10,938 nt of DNA from Candidatus Altarchaeales archaeon (GTDB lineage: Archaea > Altiarchaeota > Altiarchaeia > IMC4 > SCGC-AAA252-I15): the NCBI GenBank assembly GCA_016867655.1, contig VGJA01000014.1:1-10938 (forward strand), read 5' to 3'. Position numbers and translations under genes: made by a program. The notes beneath the pieces are model-generated. The model ran no database searches. It saw nothing but the letters and a program-made list of their open reading frames with translations, and was not told the DNA's origin. The number at the start of each line of letters is the position of its first letter. Within the stretch, counting starts at the first letter, position 1. Positions 5,786 through 10,938 of the stretch are shown here, in pieces.

Positions 5786-6589
5786 TCACTTTGTTCTGGC
5801 GTATTCCCTGGCTTTTGTAACCCACTCTTCCGTTGTCTTAAGGCCGCCAACCCTTCTGAGCGACGGCAGAAAGTAACGGGTGTAGTTGTTCCTCTGTTCC
5901 TTTGGAACCTGCTCCAAAGACTTCAAGTAGTTCTTCCAGTCTTCGCTGTTTCTCAAGCCTCCAGCGGAAATCAACGCTGGGAGGGCATAATGTTTGTAGA
6001 TAATCCTCTCTTCATAGGGTATCAATTCCAAAGACTTGAGGTAGTGTTGCGCGTTCATCATCCACTCACTCAAAGTCTTTAAAACATTGGCCCTGACCAT
6101 TGCAGCTAGCACATAGTGCGTGAAAGTGTTCCTGTCGCCTTTTGGTATCAACTCCAGAGTCTCCATGTAGTTGTCCCAGAAGTGTGGAATCTTCATTCCG
6201 CCCGCTTCCGCAACCCCTGTCAGTGCGTAGTGCGTGTGGACGTTCCTCTCCTGCACTGGTATCAACTCCAAAGACTTTAGGTAGCTTTTCCAGTCTCCAG
6301 AAGTCCTCAAGCCGCCTGCAGAAATCAATGCAGGCAGGGAATGCTGCGTGTACTTGCTTCGGTCTGCTTCTGGAATGACCTCAAGGGATTTTACGTAATT
6401 CTGCCAGTCTTCAGAAGACTTCAATCTGCAGGTCCTCCTCAAGGCAGGAAGCGCATACTGCGCGTAATACCTCCTGTCGTGCTCTGTAATCAGCTTTCTC
6501 CTGCCTACTATCTCGTTTTGTATGTCTTCCAGAGTGCCGCACCACAAAAACTTGTCTGCTCCAAAATCAGGCATGCTGTCTGGGTTCAT
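5786..6589 (-). CDS. Unrecognised protein of six 38-residue helical repeats
   Basis: A 267-residue protein made almost entirely of tandem repeats at 42-79, 80-117, 118-155, 156-197 (with a 4-residue insertion), 198-235 and 236-267 (short). The repeat pattern is Y..YaLpALisaGGLktsedW.nYlkSLElIP..dRn, so each unit would give two helices, one around ALPAL and one around W..Y..SLE, joined at GGL and ended by IP. Residues before 42 look like the second half of one more repeat. No signal peptide or membrane helix is seen, so it is probably cytoplasmic; a solenoid used for protein or nucleic-acid binding is the natural inference. It is not a standard TPR, HEAT or pentapeptide repeat. An in-frame TTG at 6601 could be used, but the ATG at 6589 is about 31 bases from TTTTAAT (minus strand, about 6616-6622) and is preferred. 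Confidence 0.82.
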   Translation of the reverse strand: MNPDSMPDFGADKFLWCGTLEDIQNEIVGRRKLITEHDRRYYAQYALPALRRTCRLKSSEDWQNYVKSLEVIPEADRSKYTQHSLPALISAGGLRTSGDWKSYLKSLELIPVQERNVHTHYALTGVAEAGGMKIPHFWDNYMETLELIPKGDRNTFTHYVLAAMVRANVLKTLSEWMMNAQHYLKSLELIPYEERIIYKHYALPALISAGGLRNSEDWKNYLKSLEQVPKEQRNNYTRYFLPSLRRVGGLKTTEEWVTKAREYARTK

Positions 6590-6601
6590 TCCGATAACCA
6601 A

Positions 6602-6770
6602 TTCTGTATTCCTAGATTAAAAGCCTTTCATTCGAAACCTTGTTCTGCCACCTTGATGGATTGCACCTGCAAAGAGTGTAAGTTCTCCCGGTCGGTAGAA
6701 CACCTTGCTTTCAAACCTTTTTTTAAGCCTAGTCCAATATTACTAAACAATTTTATGGAGGTGTTTTGCG
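6602..6770. promoter_or_regulatory. Divergent promoter region upstream of lemA, with 20-base palindrome
   Basis: This region lies between the minus-strand repeat protein and lemA. On the plus strand a T-rich TATA candidate (TTTTTTTAAGC, about 6718-6728) precedes GGAGGTG (6757-6763), a strong ribosome-binding site 7 bases before the lemA ATG. On the minus strand TTTTAAT (about 6616-6622) may serve the repeat protein. A near-perfect palindrome lies at 6682-6701: GTTCT and AGAAC arms, one C/T mismatch, then CCG-GT-CGG. It could be an operator for either gene. Confidence 0.45.
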
Positions 6771-7334
6771 ATGGCTGGTTTGTTTTGCATTGGATTGATT
6801 ATAGTTTTGGCGGTTGTTTTGCCCGTTCTTTTTTTGATTGGGCTTTACAACAGCCTGATACGTCTTAGAAACGAGGTTGACAACAGTTTTGCGCAGATTG
6901 ACGTGCAGTTGAAGAGGCGTAATGACTTGATTCCAAATTTGATTGAGACTGTCAGGGGTTATGCTCAGCACGAGAAGGGGGTTTTCGAGCAGGTGACCAA
7001 AGCTAGGGCTGCAGTAATGAGCGCGACAACTGTTGAAGCCAAGGCCAAGGCTTCTAACATGCTTTCAGACACGCTGAAAAGTTTGTTTGCTGTGGCTGAA
7101 AACTACCCGCAGTTGAAGGCGAACGAAAACTTCCTGCAACTGCAGGAGGAGCTTTCTGGGACTGAAAACAAGATTGCGTATTCGAGACAGCACTACAACG
7201 ACGTTGTGATGGAATACAACGTTAGGACTCAGGTGTTCCCAAACAACCTGCTTGCCGGAATGCTTGGCTTCAAAGCGAAGGAGCTGTTTGCAACTCCGGA
7301 GTCTGAGAGGGTTGTGCCAAAAGTAAAATTCTAA
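6771..7334 (+). CDS. lemA: LemA family membrane-anchored protein
   Basis: A 187-residue LemA-family protein: an N-terminal membrane helix (about 7-27) with little before it, then a long helical domain. The family signature is clear in [20 protein letters not shown] (33-52) continuing into [16 protein letters not shown], and the C-terminal part has [11 protein letters not shown] and the [10 protein letters not shown] segment. Length and layout match the family. LemA proteins are widespread and poorly understood; they are often encoded next to the HtpX protease, as here (127 bases downstream, same strand), and are suspected of working in membrane-protein quality control or stress. A strong GGAGGTG site decides the start. 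The C-terminus ends shortly after the conserved [13 protein letters not shown] region, so the gene looks complete. Confidence 0.95.
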   Translation: MAGLFCIGLIIVLAVVLPVLFLIGLYNSLIRLRNEVDNSFAQIDVQLKRRNDLIPNLIETVRGYAQHEKGVFEQVTKARAAVMSATTVEAKAKASNMLSDTLKSLFAVAENYPQLKANENFLQLQEELSGTENKIAYSRQHYNDVVMEYNVRTQVFPNNLLAGMLGFKAKELFATPESERVVPKVKF

Positions 7335-7461
7335 GGTCAGTAAGTGAGATGCGCACCCTATATGAATACGTAGAATACAGCTCAAGAACAGGACTCATGA
7401 ACGCAACTCATGGTGGGTGCGTGTAGTGAATAAGGCGTAAAAAACCAAGCGGTGAAGTAAG
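7335..7461 (+). other. Structured lemA-htpX spacer with 10-bp stem
   Basis: Within the spacer ATGCGCACCC (7349-7358) can pair with GGGTGCGTGT (7415-7424) over ten positions with two G-T pairs. Inside it, CATGA (7396-7400) can pair with TCATG (7408-7412). There is no open frame of note and no clear promoter, so the spacer is probably transcribed between the two genes. It could be a processing site, a translation-control structure or a small RNA. Recognised C/D-box or H/ACA boxes are not evident. Confidence 0.5.
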
Positions 7462-8364
7462 ATGAGGACGATGTTTGAGCAGGTGAGGGCTAATAAAACT
7501 AGGTCCTACCTGCTTGTAGGTTTTTTCATTATTGTCTTGGGCGTGTTGGGCGCTGTCTTAGGCTTGGTTTGGGGCAACACCTACTTCGGGCTTTCCATAG
7601 CAGTGGTGATCTCGCTGGTGTATTCTTTGTTTTCCTACTACAGCGGAGACAGTTTGATACTGACGATGTCTGGCGCAAGGGCTGTGACCAAGAGGGAATT
7701 TCCCTATTTGTATCACACTCTGGAGGGGCTTGCAATAGCCGCTGGCATTCCAACCCCGAAAGCGTATGTGATAGACGACTCGGCTTTGAACGCTTTTGCC
7801 ACTGGCAGAGACCCACAGCATGCTTCGGTCACTGTCACAACCGGCTTGCTGAACAAACTGGACCGCCAGGAGTTGGAGGGCGTTATCGCGCACGAGATGA
7901 GCCACATACAGAATTTTGACATAAGGTTCATGATGCTGACCACCGTCTTAGTCGGGCTTGTGACGCTTCTGAGCGATTTCATAATGAGGAGCGTGTGGTA
8001 TAGCCGCGGCGATAGGAGGGAATCGCGGGGCGGCGGGCAGCTGCAAGTAATACTGTTGTTCATTGGAATACTTTTTGCCGTATTGGCGCCGTTGATTGGC
8101 CAGCTGATCAAGCTTGCCATAAGCAGGCAGAGGGAGTTTCTCGCAGACTCAAGCGCAGTGGTATTGACTAGATATCCCCCAGGCTTGGTTGGGGCTTTGG
8201 AAAAAATCAGGAAGGACCCTGACCCCTTAGTGGACAACGCCAACCATGCTACTGCACACTTGTTCATCTCCACGCCCTTCATGGAAGACAAAGGCTTCAT
8301 AACCAGCTTCTTTTCAACCCATCCGCCGATAGACGAGAGGATCAAAAGGCTAAAGCAGATGTGA
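7462..8364 (+). CDS. htpX: Membrane zinc metalloprotease HtpX (peptidase M48)
   Basis: A 300-residue integral membrane protease that degrades damaged or misfolded membrane proteins from the cytoplasmic side. Two N-terminal membrane helices lie near 16-36 and 41-60. The zinc site HEMSH (144-148) sits in VIAHEMSHIQNFDIR, with the third ligand Glu225 in SRQREFLADSSA. Further helices lie at about 155-175 and 195-220. FSTHPPIDERIKRL at the end (284-297) is the usual HtpX C-terminal signature. All catalytic residues are present and the length is typical. The ATG at 7462 follows GGTGAAGTAAG, a weak ribosome-binding site; a second ATG at 7471 is possible. It follows lemA on the same strand and probably shares its transcript. 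Two BofA-like genes downstream may add regulators of membrane proteolysis (inference). Confidence 0.96.
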   Translation: MRTMFEQVRANKTRSYLLVGFFIIVLGVLGAVLGLVWGNTYFGLSIAVVISLVYSLFSYYSGDSLILTMSGARAVTKREFPYLYHTLEGLAIAAGIPTPKAYVIDDSALNAFATGRDPQHASVTVTTGLLNKLDRQELEGVIAHEMSHIQNFDIRFMMLTTVLVGLVTLLSDFIMRSVWYSRGDRRESRGGGQLQVILLFIGILFAVLAPLIGQLIKLAISRQREFLADSSAVVLTRYPPGLVGALEKIRKDPDPLVDNANHATAHLFISTPFMEDKGFITSFFSTHPPIDERIKRLKQM

Positions 8365-8387
8365 CTAAGCCGCATTTTAGGTCTTCC

Positions 8388-8470
8388 CCTTATCAAGGAT
8401 CTGTCCTCTTTGAGGTGTCCCTGAAAGGACATGTCCCCTTGTGGGACACATGCACCTAGCGAAGGTGCAC
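8388..8470. repeat. Hairpin cluster B, related to cluster A
   Basis: Five stems follow one another: CCTT-ATC-AAGG (8388-8398), CCTC-TTT-GAGG (8405-8415), TGTCC-CTGAAA-GGACA (8416-8431), TGTCCC-CTTGT-GGGACA (8432-8448) and TGCACC-TAGCGAA-GGTGCA (8451-8469). Bases 8432-8467 align with 5375-5413 of cluster A, with small indels and paired changes in the stems. It begins 23 bases after the htpX stop and ends 35 bases before the bofA TATA box, so it could serve as the htpX 3' end. Confidence 0.8.
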
Positions 8471-8504
8471 CTTTGGGGACGGTTTTCACGTGGGTAAATC
8501 GTCA

Positions 8505-8513
8505 TTTTTATAC
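8505..8513 (+). promoter_or_regulatory. TATA box of the BofA-like gene pair
   Basis: TTTTTATAC is centred about 26 bases before the ATG at 8535, and no Shine-Dalgarno site lies between. This is the expected archaeal arrangement for a leaderless message and supports a promoter separate from htpX. Confidence 0.6.
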
Positions 8514-8534
8514 AATTCTTGCCCATAGTGTAAT

Positions 8535-9113
8535 ATGGTCGGAGACATACTGGGAATATGCTCCAAACTGGTGCAGGAAGGCATTATACCTGAAAACGCC
8601 ACCTACAAATGTATTATGGCAGTCCAGGAGTCTATGGATTCCTACAATCTCTCTACAGTTGGCGCGCAGGTTTCAAAAAACATTTCTGACATAGGCTCAG
8701 GCATGTTCGAAAACCAGCTGCCGGCTGGAGAAATATCAACAGTGACTTCTCAGATAAGCCAGATGGACTTAGTCGGCAAACTGCTTGCCGGAGTGAAATA
8801 CCTGATAGACTACATGCTTACAAGCTTGACGACCATCCTGGCGTGGTTTGGCTTGAAGTTCACTGCAACCCAGAAGGCTGTATTAACCACAATACTCTCT
8901 GTGATAATACTTGTCGCCTTGCTGGATTATTTCGTGAAACTCTTCGGCCGGTGGACCATAAACTCCATAGTCGGCTTGATAACATTGTTCATACTGCACT
9001 ATGTCTTTGGCGTTGCCATACCTTTGACGTTGTTCACAATAATAGTCGTGGCGGTCTTCGGCGTCCCAGGGCTTTTGGCAATAATAGTCCTAAACATTGG
9101 AGGAATCATCTGA
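8535..9113 (+). CDS. Membrane protein with C-terminal BofA-like domain
   Basis: A 192-residue protein. The first 75 or so residues are soluble and unlike anything I recognise. They are followed by hydrophobic segments at roughly 86-107, 113-137, 140-160 and 163-190. The C-terminal part, NSIVGLITLFILHYVFGVAI and then FGVPGLLAIIVL, has the Asn-Ser-x-x-Gly and Gly-x-Pro-Gly elements of the BofA family. In Bacillus BofA holds back the intramembrane protease SpoIVFB; the archaeal members are uncharacterised. The ATG at 8535 is 26 bases from a TATA box, so it is probably leaderless. The stop overlaps the next start (TGATG), implying co-transcription and possible translational coupling with a second BofA-like protein. 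Position just after htpX makes a role in membrane proteolysis an attractive but unproven idea. Confidence 0.82.
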   Translation: MVGDILGICSKLVQEGIIPENATYKCIMAVQESMDSYNLSTVGAQVSKNISDIGSGMFENQLPAGEISTVTSQISQMDLVGKLLAGVKYLIDYMLTSLTTILAWFGLKFTATQKAVLTTILSVIILVALLDYFVKLFGRWTINSIVGLITLFILHYVFGVAIPLTLFTIIVVAVFGVPGLLAIIVLNIGGII

Positions 9114-9376
9114 TGAATCCAATTTACCTGGCTTTAATAGCAGCCGCCGTAATAGCCCTGCTGTTCCTATTGTTCTCAGGTTTCATCAAAAACATGCTCT
9201 CAAAAATATTCCTCCTGGTTTTAAACAGCATGGGAGGCGTCATACTGCTGCTGCTGTTGAAATACGTGTTTGGCGTTGAAATTCCAGTAAACCCCTACAC
9301 TCTAGGAACTGTGTTGATATTCGGCCTTCCAGCATTAGGAACGCTGCTAATACTGCACTACGGCGGGATGATATAA
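9113..9376 (+). CDS. Short BofA-like membrane protein
   Basis: An 87-residue protein consisting of an N-terminal membrane helix (about 3-22) and a BofA-like domain: FIKNMLSKIFLLVLNSMGG, then a hydrophobic stretch to YVFGVEIP, and FGLPALGTLLIL near the end. It is the size of typical BofA proteins and is a paralogue of the C-terminal half of the gene before it: both have the Asn-Ser-x-x-Gly, YVFGV-x-IP and FG-x-P elements in the same order. The ATG shares its A with the upstream TGA stop and is preceded by GGAGG (9099-9103), so the pair is one operon. The larger frame running from 8843 is out of register upstream of this ATG and is not used. It converges on trkA with three bases between the stop codons. 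Function in archaea is unknown. Confidence 0.85.
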   Translation: MNPIYLALIAAAVIALLFLLFSGFIKNMLSKIFLLVLNSMGGVILLLLLKYVFGVEIPVNPYTLGTVLIFGLPALGTLLILHYGGMI

Positions 9377-9379
9377 AAA

Positions 9380-10033
9380 TCAAGCGGGCTTGAATATATC
9401 CATCACATCCTTCACTACGTCAGTCTTCGATATTATGGTGAGAACGTCGTTGTGTTTTATCACAGTGTTTCCAGTCCCAATTATTACTTCGCCGTGCCTG
9501 AATATTACTGCGATAATCGACCCCTGGGGGAGTCCGATGTCTTTGATGCGCTTGCCGTCCAAAGCCTCGTTGGACACCCTCAACTCAACGACTTCGCCCA
9601 AACCGTTGGCAATAGACATCATGCTCTTGCTCGAACCCTGAGTCAACGCGTTCTTGAAATAGCTTACAACAGCCGCAGTCGGGCTTATCGCAGCAGTAAT
9701 CTGCAGGCCAATATAAAGGTCCTTCTTCCCGGGGTCGTTAACCCTGGCCACAATCCTCGGCACATTAAACTTCTTCAAAATCTGGCATACCGTCAAATTG
9801 GTGTTGTCATCCGGAGTCACAACCGCCGCAGCTTCAGTTCGGTCCACGCCCGCATCCTTCAGAATCTCAGGATCGCTGCCGTCGCCGTGGATTATCAAAG
9901 CGTCCATGGCCTCGGCAAGACTCTTAGCTCTTTCCTCATCCTCCTCCACTATGACAATCTCGTGGCCTTCGCCGATGAGGTGTGTTGCAAGAGCTCTGCC
10001 TGTGCTACCTCCGCCAATAATCAAAACATACAC
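9380..10033 (-). CDS. trkA: TrkA-like potassium-uptake regulatory subunit (RCK protein)
   Basis: A 217-residue cytoplasmic NAD(H)-binding regulator of TrkH/KtrB-type K+ channels. The N-terminal RCK (TrkA-N) Rossmann domain starts MYVLIIGGGSTGRALA, with the nucleotide loop GGGSTG at 7-12. Glu30 at the end of the second strand fits NAD(H) rather than NADP(H), and HGDGSD lies at 49-54. The C-terminal TrkA-C domain (about 145-217) includes ELRVSNEALDGKRIKDI and GLPQGSIIAVIFRHGEVIIG, which in the family binds cyclic dinucleotides or other ligands. It has a single RCK-N/RCK-C pair, the half-length form that assembles as an octameric ring. No channel gene is visible here. A TATA-like TTTATATAG (10070-10078) lies about 40 bases upstream, followed by AGGGTTGA near the start. 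Confidence 0.94.
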   Translation of the reverse strand: MYVLIIGGGSTGRALATHLIGEGHEIVIVEEDEERAKSLAEAMDALIIHGDGSDPEILKDAGVDRTEAAAVVTPDDNTNLTVCQILKKFNVPRIVARVNDPGKKDLYIGLQITAAISPTAAVVSYFKNALTQGSSKSMMSIANGLGEVVELRVSNEALDGKRIKDIGLPQGSIIAVIFRHGEVIIGTGNTVIKHNDVLTIISKTDVVKDVMDIFKPA

Positions 10034-10120
10034 TTTAAATCAACCCTAGTTTATTGTATAGTATGTCCTCTATATAAATACCATAAACGAATCTATTATA
10101 ACCCTCAAAAACAACAGAAA
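10034..10120. promoter_or_regulatory. Divergent trkA-argB promoter region
   Basis: Two TATA candidates are seen. CTATATAAATA (10070-10080) reads as TTTATATAG for trkA on the minus strand. CTATTATAA (10093-10101) is centred 24 bases before the argB ATG, giving argB a leaderless start; no Shine-Dalgarno site precedes it. Confidence 0.55.
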
Positions 10121-10938
10121 ATGGCTCAAACACAAGTCCTCATAGACGCGTTAAACTACATAAAACGTTTTAAGCAACGGGTTTTTGTTGTCAAAATAGG
10201 CGGCGAAGTCGTATTGGACGGAAACATTTTGGATGCCATTTCGGAAGACCTCATACTACTGAAGTTCCTTGGAATACATCCTGTTTTGGTCCATGGAGGC
10301 GGGGTTGAAATCACCCGGGAGATGGAAAAACAAGGAAAAAAACCGAAGTTCGTCCAAGGCTTGAGGGTGACGGACAAGGAGACGATGGCGATAGTTCAAA
10401 AAGTCTTCAGTAGGATAAACAGCAGGGTGAGGAATGCAATAGGCAAGAAGGGCGGCAAAGCAGCTGAATTTCCTGCAAAGACGGAAATATTGTTTTTGTC
10501 CGAAAAGCAGAAGTCCAAAGTCGACATAGGTTTTGTAGGCGAGATAAAGAAAATCAGCGCTCTGGCAATCAAGACTAAAATAAACCAAGGCTGCATTCCA
10601 GTGGTAAGCTCCATCGGCCAGTCCAAAGAAAACGTTGCATTAAACATAAACGCAGACACCGCAGCAGCAGAACTCGCAGCCGCATTGCATGCAAGCAAAA
10701 TAATCTTCCTAACCAACGTTCAAGGAGTATTAGATCAAAACAAAAATCTAATAAAAACCCTAACAATCCAAGAAGCAGAAAAACTGATTAAAAGCCAGAC
10801 CGCTTCAGGAGGAATGATACCCAAACTAAAAGCCTGCAACAAAGCCCTAAACAAAAAAGTCCAAAGCGCCCACATAATACAAGCAGGCGGGCATGCATTG
10901 CTAGAAGAAATACTCACAAAAGAAGGAACCGGGACGAT
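10121..10938 (+). CDS. argB: Acetylglutamate kinase family protein (partial at 3' end)
   Basis: Amino-acid kinase family, N-acetylglutamate kinase branch: phosphorylates N-acetylglutamate (or, in LysZ, a LysW-bound aminoadipate) with ATP in arginine or lysine synthesis. The 272 residues visible include the N-terminal VFVVKIGGEVV with Lys25 for phosphate binding and VHGGGVEI (57-64). GLRVTD (80-85) carries the substrate Arg82, NVALNINADTAAAELA (171-186) carries Asn177/Asp179, IFLTNVQGVLD lies at 195-205, and GGMIPKL (230-236) carries catalytic Lys235. The C-terminus HALLEEILTKEGTGT is nearly at the family end, so only a few residues are missing. Unusual points are Val for the common Pro in HGGGPE, and the segment after KKGGKA (109-114), which lacks the usual GL-S/T-G-K-D pattern. 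ArgB is preferred over LysZ but the distinction is not secure. Divergent from trkA. Confidence 0.9.
   Translation, partial: MAQTQVLIDALNYIKRFKQRVFVVKIGGEVVLDGNILDAISEDLILLKFLGIHPVLVHGGGVEITREMEKQGKKPKFVQGLRVTDKETMAIVQKVFSRINSRVRNAIGKKGGKAAEFPAKTEILFLSEKQKSKVDIGFVGEIKKISALAIKTKINQGCIPVVSSIGQSKENVALNINADTAAAELAAALHASKIIFLTNVQGVLDQNKNLIKTLTIQEAEKLIKSQTASGGMIPKLKACNKALNKKVQSAHIIQAGGHALLEEILTKEGTGT

Noticed and set aside
7349..7424. H/ACA or C/D guide RNA
   Set aside because: No ACA box at the correct distance from the stem and no C/D box pair was found; kept only as an unassigned structure.
7713..8489. Long minus-strand frame opposite htpX (258 codons)
   Set aside because: It is antisense to a fully conserved HtpX and its start lies in the hairpin cluster; a shadow frame.
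8843..9112. N-terminal extension of the second BofA-like protein
   Set aside because: This frame overlaps the first BofA-like gene out of register; the GGAGG site and family length support the ATG at 9113.

Overview
The window reads as chromosomal DNA of an archaeon, probably an uncultivated small-genome lineage (DPANN-like; this placement is inference). The main evidence is a tRNA-Gly gene whose intron sits at the canonical 37/38 position and is bounded by a textbook bulge-helix-bulge splice motif. Supporting evidence is TATA-like boxes about 25 bases upstream of several start codons (leaderless genes), an AglH/Alg7-type dolichyl-phosphate sugar transferase, and compact, alternately oriented genes.

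Left part (1-4844): surface-glycan genes. A nucleotide-sugar 4-epimerase (cut by the window start) and a GT4 glycosyltransferase lie on the minus strand. A divergent AT-rich polytopic membrane protein, possibly a GT-C enzyme, follows on the plus strand. It converges on an AglH-type UDP-HexNAc:polyprenyl-phosphate transferase. Together these could activate a sugar, load it on a lipid carrier, extend it and transfer it. Apart from the AglH and epimerase families the exact substrates are not readable.

Middle (4845-5481): about 640 bases without a protein gene, densely structured. It holds a decayed 5' tRNA copy, the intron-containing tRNA-Gly(GCC), a decayed T-arm copy, three 26-bp and three 16-bp tandem repeats that each encode a small hairpin, and a run of longer hairpins. 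Part of this hairpin run recurs at 8388-8470.

Right part (5482-10938): a small cysteine-rich lipoprotein converges on an unrecognised protein built of 38-residue repeats. Next come LemA and the membrane protease HtpX, then the second hairpin block. Two overlapping BofA-like membrane genes follow, convergent with a TrkA-type K+ channel regulator. A short two-way promoter region separates trkA from argB (N-acetylglutamate kinase, cut by the window end). LemA, HtpX and two BofA-like proteins side by side suggest a membrane-protein quality-control neighbourhood (inference).

No CRISPR array, insertion sequence, phage module or defence system is visible. The most unusual signals are the RNA/DNA-structure elements around the tRNA and the repeated hairpin blocks.
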